A stretch of DNA of 64,000 nucleotides, from the NCBI RefSeq assembly GCF_034190915.1, contig NW_026947484.1:72433482-72497481 (forward strand), given 5' to 3'. Made by a program: the position numbers and the translations under genes. Below the pieces are notes generated by a model. That model worked only from the letters and a program-made list of their open reading frames with translations. It was not told the origin of the DNA and did not search any database. Shown here piece by piece: positions 35,501 through 48,200 of the stretch (the stretch's first letter is position 1; each line of letters opens with the position of its first letter). This DNA comes from Cavia porcellus (Eukaryota > Chordata > Mammalia > Rodentia > Caviidae).

Positions 35501-38500
35501 CACATATGAAGACATCGCTATCAAATAATGAAACTCACATCCCTTAATCACACAAGAACTACCTCTAAATCAGCCATAGCAGAACGTTATTCATCAGCTG
35601 ACCTTTTTGCAGAGCTCCTTACCTGTCCCCAGCCCTATCTTCACGTTATGTTTCAGGACTTCAAGCACATTGAGAAAGCCACTGCTGAGCCTGTGGAGAG
35701 AGACAACGTCAGAACAAGCAGGTCTATGTGATTCCAACAACAGGACGATCCTAATCATAAGGGTGACATCGCTGAAAATTGTATCTTCCATTAATATTCA
35801 CCCTAATGCTGACACAAACACATTATGTTCTGGTGTGACATCTTCTGGAGAACAGAAAGAGCTTATCCTGGGATTGAGGTTATACTCAGGAAGGTGCAAA
35901 GAAGCAAGAATCAGAGTGGAAAGCAGAGGGTCACTTATATGAAAGAAAAGAATAAACAAAGAAATTATACTTTGCAATTAGTTCAAGTATTATCTGTTTC
36001 AAATTTTGTTAATCAAGTCTTTCGTCATTAGAAAGCAGAAATTATACTATAAAGCTTTTGTCCTTCCTCGGTGTCCAGAACAAGCAGTGACCCTGAGGGA
36101 ACAGTGATTTGGGTCAGCATTCAGGAGGCATCCCAGCTTTGGGGCTCAAAGCTATCTCAGAAATCAAAGTCTGCTTCTGACTTTGTTTTGTCCTCCTGTT
36201 TCCTGGACTTATTTCTTCCCTGCAAGGCAAATCACAGAAACTAGAGTTTCTTAGGGCTGGGGTGCAGCTCAGGGGTACAGCACATGCTTAGCATGTGCAA
36301 GATGTCGGGTTCATCCTCAGTACCCCCCACAAAATAATTCTCTTACTCAAGGTTAGACACAGAAACTTGAAACGCATCTCCCCCAAAGCAAGCCACAGAA
36401 GCTAAGTTTTACTCTAATCTCCCCCTGCATTCTATCTTAAGGGCCACAAAGAAATTCTCGACCTACCAGGTCCCATAAAAGCCACAAGATGCCTACTTTA
36501 TAGGGTCCTGAAAATGCTGCATGGAGAGGCCCAGAAGAACTTGAATAGCAGGACTGCGTGGTCTTTCTTTCTCAGTATCTTAGCATTGGGTAAATCTTTC
36601 CCGTCTAACCACACTTCTACGTTTGTCCATGCTTTGTCAAATCAGAACAAAAACAGGGAGAGATCTGTCTTTCCATCTTCATTCTAAAGGTCTGACTAAA
36701 TAACTAGGTTAGGCTGCTTTCCTGTTATCCTGTCTTCTGTTATAGAGAATAGGTCATGGCCCTTATGCTGGGTGAGGAAAGGTACCGGCCCTTCTCTGCC
36801 CTGCAGGTGCAAGATCAAAGCTAGGAGGGTGCAACTAGTGAAAGGGGTTCAAGCTCACAAGGGCCTGCATCTAGTGCTGCTGCTGAGAACAGTACTGAGA
36901 AGCAGAGAGGGTCCCTGGGCTGGCTTCTGGACCTCATGACAACTTACCAGATGTGTCACCTTTCTAAAAAGACAAACTGAAGCACCCCTAGAAGTCCAAC
37001 AAGATGCAAAGGTCAAATCGATCTGCTCACAATGCACCTGAACAGCATTTCCAAAGCCCCAGTGCACCCAAAATAAACCTCTCAAAGTTGTTAGAGGTAA
37101 ACAGAAATGTATCCTAACTTCAGGCCTCAATCTGAACAACTGGATCATGTTTTAATTTAGAAGATGTTGTATGATTCATCCAAAGAATGTTGTTTCCCCT
37201 TATTGTGGTTACAAGGCCATAATTAAGGTCACAGATACAAAATTCCTTGTCATGGTCCTCTTCGAACACATATTCTATCAAAAAAAAAAAAAATCCTCTC
37301 TTAAGTGCTCTTTTTTTTTCTCTCCACCACAGTAGGGTAAATGTCCACCTCCCAAATTCCTATCCCAATCATAGTTAACAATAAAAGACACATCTTAGGG
37401 GCATGAATGACTCAGAGAGGAAAGGTGTTTGTGGTCCACCTGCAACCCACACAATCATAATTTACCGAACTATTCTGCTACTTACGATACATTAGAATTG
37501 GGACAGTGTGAGATGGATGCTCCCCGTTCATGGAACACGTCCAGTTCTTCTGCAGAGAGGTAGCAGCCATGCGCCATCACCGTCTGGAGAGAAAATGTCC
37601 AACATGGAATTCATCACTCAAAACTGTGCACCCCAGGAGTTTCAGGGAGACACAGAAGGTATAACTCGGCTATTACCATTTTCATAAGAAGAACTGTGAT
37701 TATTTGTATGTACAGAATTTCTGGGTATAAACCATACACCTCCAGAAAATGCATCTGAAAATATTTTATCACAAAACTCTCAGCAATTTGTGGCTCTTTT
37801 TTTCCTTTGATTTTTGTTATCCTATAAAATAATGAGAGTTGGTCCAGATAACCTGCAAAATAAGAGGTTCTAGCAGTCTGAAGTGTTGGATGGATATCCT
37901 ATTCTATTTCTGCTTTAGAAAACTGTCCAGTTGTTTTCTGTTCTAGGTGTATATGGTGAGTTACTGGTAGGGCTATACTTAATTCCTATTCTCGTTAGAA
38001 CTTTCTAGAAATACATGGTAGCTGTGAGAGTGATCCTGCAAAGAACTATTTTTATTTCTGATCCTAGATCTAACATAGCACCACCAGTGGTCTTAACACA
38101 TAACATCAAATAAATCTTAACTCATCTATATTCATATTTTCATAAAACGAGGCAGTCTAACATAAACATAAATTTAGAAGATAAAATTGATTTTAGAAAG
38201 CAGATACTGCATATATAAGACTTCTCCAAATTTGTCACCTTGATAAAATTTGTGGAGTATTTTGAATGAATACTCTTGCATAATTCTTTTCCCTTCTGTA
38301 TAAAATCTGTATCTAAATAACCTTCTCTGTTGAAAGTCATGGTTCAGTGACCAGAGAATTATCATTAAAATAAAACTTTCCCAACCTCCATGCAAATAAA
38401 ACTAACATCAAACTGAAGGTTAATTATATGGAATCTGTGCAGAGGAGGATAAAAATGATGTTGTGGCATTCACATAACTTACAACTGGGTTGCGTCTTTT

Positions 38501-41500
38501 TGAATCAGTTACATTTATGTCTCCTGCCACACACTCATTCAGAAATTATTTGCTGCAATAAATTCTGCATGCACTTTGTATATTGCAGAGACGGCCAAGG
38601 CCAAAGATCATATTGTTGTAGTAAGGTTTCTTAGCACTCAAATTAATTTTAAATAATTATAACAGCAATATGTACTCCTTTTTTTTTTTTTTAACATCTG
38701 ATGAGTTTAGAAATGCTTTTGCTTTCTCCCTCAGGAAGAGTCATTTTAACATTCAGTCTGTGCCTTCAGGCAGTTTCTTCTAAGTGAGAACACAGCTGCT
38801 CATCAGAGCTCATCAAATGTACCATGCACTCTTCCTTGGGAGCCTGTACACTTCCTTCTTGGTCAGTGTTGGACAGAATTCTAATCAGATACATTTTATA
38901 ATTTAACCAATCCCCATTTAAAATTTTTCATATGTAATTAATACCCCTACTTACATTCTGTACAGACAAGACCCTTAGACACACTTTTGCTGACTCACAG
39001 GAAGGCACATTGATAATGGCACCGTAGGGTGTCTTCAGGACAAACAACATTCCTACCCTGGAATGGAGCCTTGGAAATGAGTGGGATGAAACCACACACA
39101 CACACTCACACTCACTGAATCTTTCCCTAGTTTGGTAAATGAATGCATGTCACGGAAAGTCTGAAGCTCACAACTGAATTTAAATAACTGTACCTGACTT
39201 TACATACATTGTGTCATAAAACAGAGTGTACCTTATCTGTCAGAAGATTGTTTTTATCATAGACATCTGTGTAGTTCTTATAACTGGGATACAAATTTTT
39301 CACTGCTTCAACTTCATCCGGAGTCTCACTTATATGGCTCTGTAAGAAAAAAGTTTCACATTTTTTTCTGTAAAATATTCAAAACCACACTGCCTTGTGG
39401 TTTCGAATTCTCTTTGGCTGGTTTCTGCTTACTGATATCGGGGACTGTTAGTGCATGGGTTTTATTGTAAATAATTATATGTATCATACACAACAAGATA
39501 TGAACAAAATACTATGAAGAACACGTGTGCATAACCTCAAGACAAATTTTTCTAATAAAGTCTTTTGCAATTCCAGTAGGAAGAAAAAATACAAAGAATT
39601 CCTTAATGTGTGTCAAGAATTCAGCTATTTGTAGCAACCTGTGTCTTCTAGTGTTGGCCATTTAGGAAAGAGTTTAGAGCGTCACAAGACAGACAGCATG
39701 GCTGGAATTTGAGCAAAAAAGTATGAGTTTTAGCCCAATTTCCGACCCTAGTTACTAGACTTAGGACAAATAAGTTCTTTCCTTTTTTGGGCCTCCCTTT
39801 TCTTGTCTCTAAGTAAAAAGGTTGGGCTAGATGAGTGATTTTCTAAATTCCATTAGCTGTGGGTGTGTTATTCATACTTCATATTTGTAATTCATGGAAA
39901 TCTACCATGCAAAGGCATAAATAAGTTGTCCCTCAGAATGATAAGGTTCAGGACGCCGGGACCCCAGCCCTGATCTGTCCCCTTTGCTGTTTTTCTCAGA
40001 GTTTCCCTGCAGAAAATAGTTTGAAAATAACCAAGTTGCATAATCCTGTTGTCATTAAGGAAGAAGCCACAGGAATCCAAGTGCAAGCAAAATAAGTGAG
40101 TCAGAGGCCCCCACACGGACCTTTCTCCAGGTCACATGACCTGAGAGAACGTAAGGCATTTCTGAGACACAATACTTGTGAGTAACCACTCCAGCTGGCC
40201 AGGGTGGGGCACACCCATAGTCCCAGCACTTGGAGGCTGAAGCAGGAGGAATTTCATGAGTTGCAGATCAGCCTGGGCTACATAAGTGAGTCCAGGCCAA
40301 CCTGCACTACACAGTGAGACCCTGTCTCAAAGAAAGAAAAAGAGTACCTACTCTAACCCACAGGCTAACGAAAAACCATTTCTAAGCTATTGGTGATAAG
40401 TATAAATTATGGGAAATAATAGCAAATGAATAAGGGAGAATATGCAGAGCCAGACAAATGACAGGAAAAGACAGCAGTGTTCCACAGCTGGTGATTTCAC
40501 CTGGCTCCGCCTGGCCTTGAGACTCTCAGACCACTGCTAACCGCCTGGACAGAAGAAGGGAGGAAAGGCCAACCAGACAGTTCATGTGATTTTGGATTCT
40601 GGTCGATGTGAGCAAAAACACAGACATCTGTACAGATTTGAAGCAAAAACAGACTTCATGGCATGTCTTTTTCATTTTAGTTTTTAGATCTTTGTAAATG
40701 CGATTTGTACTTTTATTTTTTTTTAAAGAACAGAAGAATTTGGTTTTAAAAGTAGAAACATCATCTAGGTCTTTAATTTTATCTCCAGGAGATAATTACA
40801 TGGGACTCAATCCAAAATTCAAATATCAGAGACCAAAATTAATAAAAACAGAAAGATAAGTAGAGGTAATGGGACCTAAGAAGATGAACATATATTTTTA
40901 AACCAACAAAATGGTAAAGATCAGTAATTTGCCTTTACCCTGAGTTGCCCTTTCCTAAGATAGCCAACTCTTAGGAGGAGAAATCATAATACAGTGTGCA
41001 ATTAAGGTTAGATGAGGAGGAGAGCTCCCAATTCTAACCTGAGGTTTTAAGGTTTTAAGTGTTTTATTCTAATTGTTAACTGCAACAATTTAATGACAGA
41101 GCAATATATATATATATATATATATATATATTCCTGGTTTCAAATTAGGGAACTCAGAACAAAGGGCTTCTCAGTGCCTTTTTGTAAGGTAGAAATTAGT
41201 TTTTGTTTTTTGAAATATGGCTCCTCCAAGAATGTGGGTACAGAATACAGAGAAGCTGTGAAATGAAAGGGAAGTAGGGAAGAATGCACTGACTGGAGCC
41301 CACAGAGAACAGCCCATGACTGATCTTGCCATTCATTACACAGACGTTTTCCTCTCTCGAAGACTGGCTAGAGTACACCGAGTTTCCATACCTGAGAAGT
41401 TAAGGAGCTGGACTGACAATGGTCCTGCCCTGCAATGCTTTGACTCTAAGAGATTTCAGCAGAACTGGAAGTCACAATTTAGGGTACTGGGAAATCTTTC

Positions 41501-44500
41501 AGGTCTGGACAGAGGCACAATCAGAAGCAAAACACCTACCTGAATATGCAACTCATGGGCCTTGGCAATGCTGCCAAGTTCACCCATCAGTGCCTCAGAG
41601 CAGGAAAGGGAAAACCGCGGAGTCACTATGGGCTTCACCCTGGGGTACTGGATAGAACAAAAATAACGGTGAGGAAACCGCAGAGATCATGAACACACAA
41701 CGCATCCCACGATGCCTATCACATGGCACGCTACTCTCACATCTTCATTTTGAGTGCAGTTCCCAATTCTAAGAGTCATTTTCATGGAAACAACTCACAG
41801 ATGAGAATAATGTGTAATACATTCTGCAGCACCAAGGTCAGCAGAAGACAGACCTGTCCCAAAAGAAAGACCGTTCTCACACAGAAGCAGAGGAGGTCCA
41901 GGCTGGGGAGCGTTGCCAAAGAGCACTGGAGCATAAGGAGAAGAGTTAAAGGACAGGGCTGAGGAGTGAGGCGGGGGGCTATGTCCCTTTCCACGCCTTG
42001 AGGAGATATGCTGGCCACCGCTCAGCGGGCAGCAGGATGGCCTTTGATGCCACCTAAGTTGCGAGGCTGGGCAGGAGGGAAGGACACAGAGTGGGGTGGT
42101 AACACGAGGCTCTACAAAGTTCCACCTAATTGTCCCCAGGTTCAGCTAGAAGAAATTCTAGGGATTCTTGTCATTGTCATTAGATCATAAAAATGGTAAA
42201 GTAAGGGTCCAGTCAGCCAGTCTGAGAGATGATCTGCAGCCATGGACCAGCCTGTGGGGCAGGACACAGGAAATAACTTTGTCTGCAGAGGCTCATCGAC
42301 GCTAGGACATCGCCAGTGACAGCGAGCTGACTCTCTGCCGGACCCAACAGGCCGCTGTGAGCATCCAGACTCAACACTGCATGGGGATTCTGGCCAGGAA
42401 CTGAGAAGGTCACCAAATATAGCATCACAAGTGCTCTCTCTCCTCCCCAAAGTCCTGTGCAGTTACAAGGTCCTAGAGGAGAAAGACACTCCACTGGGCA
42501 ATGACAGAGTTTCAAATCTGAAATTAGCTAACAGCTTAGTGATTCTAGCTAACAGCTAGGATCAAGCTCACCCACCTGACCCAATGGCATTTTCCCAGAG
42601 CAGGTGGCCAAGGGGTCCTATACATGAGCTCTGTGACCAAGAAATGCACCCAAACTTAGAGAAATAAAGCAGACCTCACGCTCCAGGTACATGAGTGGTG
42701 ATTAAATATACTACAGTCAGCATTTCCTGATTTCAAAGCTGTGTGTCAAAGTAAACAAAGAAATAAACACAGAGGTCTAAATGTAAGGCTGCACATCCTT
42801 CAGTAGAAAGAAAAAAGATGCCTGACCTCTATCTCTTTTTCAGATTTCACAAATCAATGAATCCAAGTAGCATTTGTGTTCTAGGGCTGGTGTCTCTGAC
42901 CTAGCATAATGCTTTATAGATTGTTGTTTTGCTTTGCTTTGATAGATTTATCCATGCTGTTGCAAGTGGCAGAATTTCCTTCTTTTTTAACCATTGAATA
43001 ATATCACAATATATACACTATATGTCTATAGGTACATTGCATGTGTATACATAGAGATACACCCCATGTGCATCTATCCATTCATTCGTCCACATACACT
43101 TATTTAGCTCAACTATGGTAAATAATGTTGCATGAACATAGGAATGCAGACATCTCTTTGAGACACTGATTTTGCTTCCTTGGATAGATACCCAGAAATC
43201 AGATGTCTCAATTACATGGGGAGACACTGATCAAATGAAAAGATTCCAGCATCTACAGTTTTGGTGTTAAACTATGATCATCATTAGATAATGAAAGCAA
43301 GTATCAAATCACCCTGTTACGTACACTGGATATTTATAATAGTTATTTGTCAATTAGATATTTTAAAATTCAAATGCCTGACCTCACTGAGATGGGTCCA
43401 CTTTAACAGATGAAGGTTCTAGGAACAAACTTCCTCAGGCACGGAATAAGCTAAATGCACACAGAGTGACCTCTATCAGCTTAATGGATCCTACAGTTAA
43501 TGAGGCAGAGACGCAAAATGCAAACTCTGAACAATCTTACCTACCTTCTTTCCAAGTATTTCTGACACAAACCTGAAACAAAGCAACAAATGGGAAGTTA
43601 GAAAAGTTTATTCTCAAATGAACTTTATTAAAAGGGTAAAAATACGATCCTTGCATGTCCATGGCTTCATCACCACTAACTGAAGGTTAGCAAGCAGTGA
43701 TTACTCTTCCTCATTTGCAGCCATTCTAACGTGAGTTGAGCTGTCCCTAAGTATTCCCACACCACTCAAGCTGCTGAGCTAGCTCAGACTCCGCAGGGGA
43801 AAACTGCAAGACGTGGGGCTCCCAGTCTGTTGGAGTCAGATCTCTATGCACATGAAGGCACTTAGCAGCCTAGGGGCTACTTCTAATCTCCCTAATGTGG
43901 AAGCTACTGCTTCACATAAGAGCAGCACTGACTTCCAAGGCCAGGGTCCTACCAGGGTGGACACTGGAGTAGGGCAGAAGGTATGGGCCAATGATGGTTT
44001 TAAAGTGTGGTGAGCGGGCTGAATGGTGATCCTATCAGCTTTGCTACATGAATGATGACAGTTATAAGTAAAGGCTTTAAAATGGCTATTTCTACCCTGG
44101 CCAAAGTTCTAGTTTACTAATCATAATTCCCCATCTTCTGGTATTCTTTTGATTCAGTATCAAGTGTAAATTAAAGCTTACAAGGCCCACAAAAGTGGAT
44201 TACCAGCGAAGCTAAGCACATAACCAACCAACCAAGCAACCAATGGTAAAGGGAAAGTAGGTTGTTTCTTCACTCTGTGCGTGCAGCAAGCCCTCTGCCT
44301 TCCTTTCAAGAGGAAATACTTATCCTGATCAAGGCCTCAGAGATGAAAACAAAGTTGGGTTTCTAAATCTTGAATTAGGCTAGGTGTTTTTTCCCCAGGG
44401 GAAATATCTGTGTCAAAAGAATTTTTTTCTCTGTTCCTTGGACATTGAATAAAACACAATGAATCTTTATTAATTACTCAAGGTAGTAGGGAAAAGCCAT

Positions 44501-45206
44501 TTACAATCCTGTAAGAAAGGTCCCTATCTGATCAGTAGAATTCCCCCTTATTGTATCACAATGAACACAATGGAAATTCACTGTCTTAAGCAGTAATATA
44601 GCCCACAAGCCAAAGTAATCTTTTGAGCAGACCATGCCCACTTCACAGCAAATTCAATCTTCACAAGGACCCTGATACCATATAGGAGAGGGAGAGGGTC
44701 ATTTTAAAAAAAGAAATCCTTCCTTTTACCAAGGGATTTTCACTAGGGTTCTTAAGGTAATTTCCCCAAGACTTTAAAATACAATTTGATGCACAAAAAT
44801 AGTTCTGATGTGCAAAAGCTTTAAAGTAACACAGCAATCTCATCAAGTTGAATAAATCCACACATGGTCCACGGAAAATGGGAAGAGGATTAAATGGTGG
44901 ATAAATTCATCTTTCACCCCTAATTCTACATCAAAAAGGAAGCCCGAGTGTGCTGACACATCTTGAGATTCTTGGCCTTTTAAAAACAATTCTGCTTCAA
45001 CTGTGTGGGATTCAGGTAGAAAAATGAGAGGAAGGAACGGCGAAGCAGCAAGGGAAGCGCTGTTACACGACAGAAAAGCACAGACAGAATCTCTGAGGAT
45101 GCATCTACGCCTGCAAAGTCTCTGTACACCAAATCATTCTCTTCAAATGTAAAAACTGGAACGGGAGAAAGGAGAAAAGAATGAAGGGAAAAGCAAAACC
45201 AATCAG

Positions 45207-45250
<44 letters not shown>

Positions 45251-48200
45251 ATATATATATATAAATTAAGATAGTTATACTACTACTTTCTCTTAGTTCA
45301 TTGAAAAGAAGGTTTGTGCTAATATTGTTTGAACAATTAAATGTCTGTATCTTGTACTCTGAGTAACTAATTTAAAGTTAACAAAACACAATGTATTAAC
45401 CATCGTTATTCTCCTATTCTCTTGTTTTGAAATTTTTATTTTAAAATTTATTTTCTTCAAAATTTTGAAATTTGTTTTGAAATTTTTATTTTCTTTAAAA
45501 TTTTACTAAAATGAAAAAAAAAAAACTCCAGGTATTCCACTTCTAGGCATATTCCCAGAAGAACTGAAAACATCATACAACAGGGAGATATGTGCACCCA
45601 TGTTTATAGCAGCACAATTTGTAATAGCCAGATCTTGGAAGCAACCTAAGTGTTCATCACCTGAGGAATGGATTAAAAAAGATGTGGTATTTTTATACAA
45701 TGGAGTACTACTCAGCTATAAAGAATGATCACATTGAGATATTTACTAATAAATGGACGCAGCTTGAGACCATACTCATAAGCGAAATACATCAAACTCA
45801 CATGTATAAATACCGAATAGTTTCCCTAGTGTAAGAAATGGTAAGAATACATAAAATTATGTAGTAATCATGATTCCCCATTACATGGCTTTGAAGCTTT
45901 ATAATGTTTTCATTTATTAGTTGGAATGGCTTTATTCTGGGTTTTTTGATTTTATTGTCTGTGATGGTATAAACAGCTATTTTGAAGAAAATAAGACACT
46001 ACAATAACTAGTGATGATTTAATATAATCTCATTTTGAAGTCCCATCAAGCTTTTGTTCTTCTGTTTCCATCGGTTTTATCATGTTGTATCTTATTGGAT
46101 TTTATTATATGTGATAGTATAAACAAAATTTTTTATAGACAAGGAAATAATATAGTAACCACTGTTCATTTTCTGTTAGTTCTAAATACCCTGTAATACT
46201 TTCATTCTCTTGAATGGTTTTACACTGTGTTATATTTGATGCTATAGTATATGAAGGTATATGCAAATATTTCAAGGAAAGAGACACTATGGTAACTACT
46301 GTTATGTCAGATTGTCTTGTGGTGAAACACTATGTTGCTTAAATTGTTTTGTTCTGACCTGTGTTGTTAAGACCTCTTTTATCTTAAACTTTTTTTAAAT
46401 AAAAAAAGGAAAAAAAAATAAAATTAAATTTAAAAAAATTAACAAACCTGCAAAGATAATATTTACTTTAAAAAATGAATCACTTCCCATTTAACCCTTA
46501 TTTAAAAAGACAGAACTAGGAACATGCATCTCAGATGTATTTCTTAAAACTATTTTAGTGCAATTTCTTTTTTGCATACCATAAAATTCACCTGCTTGGT
46601 ACTACTCACTAATGTTAGCAATTTGTCTTGAGTTTTGGAACTACCATCACAAACTAGCTTTGAACATTTTCACTGCTCTGCTTAGATTCTGTGAGCCTGT
46701 TTACAGTTGATACACATGGCTGCCTTCAGTACCAGCCCAGCTCTGAACCCAGTTTCAGTCTATAGATTTATATTTTCTATACTTTTCACTTAAACGAAAT
46801 CATGTGTCTTTTGTGTATGGCTTCTCTTGGCTTATTTTAAAAATAGTTCAACGTTGCAGTAACTCATTCCTTCTTATTGTTGAACACATGCCACTATATG
46901 CCCCATCTTGTTTATCTACTTGCCAGTTGACAGAAATTTATATCGGTCCCACGCTTCAGTTGTAGAAGCCCTCTGATGACCCTGGAAACCCAGCTCTGTT
47001 ATCCTCAGAGTACAGAACATGCTGCAAATGCAGCAATCTGAGATAAGGAGCAACTGGCCACATTAACCTGGGCTCTGCTGTGCTTCCTATTAGAACAGCA
47101 TGTCCTAAACCTCTAGAGCTGAGTGGTTCTTATTTCAGGGTCCTCAGCTGTATTGCAATGCAGGTCACACACAGCCAAGATTCCACTCCGCCTGGACCTC
47201 AGGGGACCCACTTGGCACAAACCCTGGGCTTCTATTACGTGCTGCTGTCTGTGTGTGAATAATAAGTTACTTCTCTTAACTGCTGCATAGTGTTCTGTGC
47301 CTCGGCAGACTCGTGCAAGGTGGTTAACACTGGTGTGTGGTGTTGGTGAGCTGTTTTGAGTCCTCCACTAGGATGGATACTGGTGCACAGTGAACCTTGA
47401 TTCACACTTGGCTTCTATTGAGTAATGACACCACGAACGTTCACATATAAGTCTTTACGTGGACATATGTCCTCATTTGCTCTGTACACACCTACTTTCT
47501 ATAATTTGATTTGCACATGGAACCCAATGTTTGAGGTGGAAAACTCCCCAAAGTTGTTCACGACCTCCCCAAAGAGGCTGTTCACAACCTCTGTTGAGTC
47601 ATGTTTTATGCCTAACAGATACAAACGAGGACTTGGCCCTTCTCAAGGTCTCTCTCTAGCTTGTGTTCCATGGATCAAACGTCCATAAAACCTCTGTACA
47701 CTTTGGGAGATGTCCTTTCAAGTCACATTTTTGGGGAAGGGATGTTCTGTGTGAGAGGGTTACAGACATTCCAGCGGCTCTGCAGAACCTTCTCTTCTAC
47801 AGTGGGCCGCAGCAGTACTGAGGGGTGCATACACCACCTTGCAAAGAACTAAAAGAGTAAAATCCCAATACACTGGTAACTTTATGGGCTTTCAGTATAG
47901 AGGACATTTTTCTCCTTTGTAGTTTTTTGTGCTTCTCTGTATTTTATACCGGGGAGCATGTGTTCTTTTGGTATTTTTACAACAACTTTTGTAGCCAAAT
48001 GGCTTTCATGAGTCTATCACTGTAAGTCATTTTTCCAGACTTCCTGTGTAGGATTTCATCCTGTAAATGTGCCCTCACAGCATCGCTTATGAGCAAACAG
48101 ACGCTGTAACGAATGCTCTCACGTGCTTCTGATTCTCTCTTACACACTCTTTTAAATGTTAAGTATGAGCTGGGAGCCATCACAGAGCAGAAAGAGCTCT

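Larger units (their letters stand above)
29421..35622 (-). other. GDA intron 10
   Basis: About 6.2 kb, GT-AG. Contains an MLT1 LTR, a short TSD-flanked L1 tail, a MIR and an old L1 3' end. 31620-34390 has no repeat or gene I recognise; its open frames (up to 115 codons at 32232-32579) look accidental. Confidence 0.88.
39340..41539 (-). other. GDA intron 7
   Basis: About 2.2 kb, GT-AG. Holds a MIR (39690-39865), a B1 (40192-40341) and a (TA)n tract. Confidence 0.9.

Noticed and set aside
35594..35791. Extended open frame around GDA exon 10
   Set aside because: Both ends run past good splice sites; only 35623-35690 matches the protein family.
41104..41132. (TA)n tract considered as a regulatory signal
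   Set aside because: A plain dinucleotide microsatellite far from splice sites; nothing beyond that can be supported.
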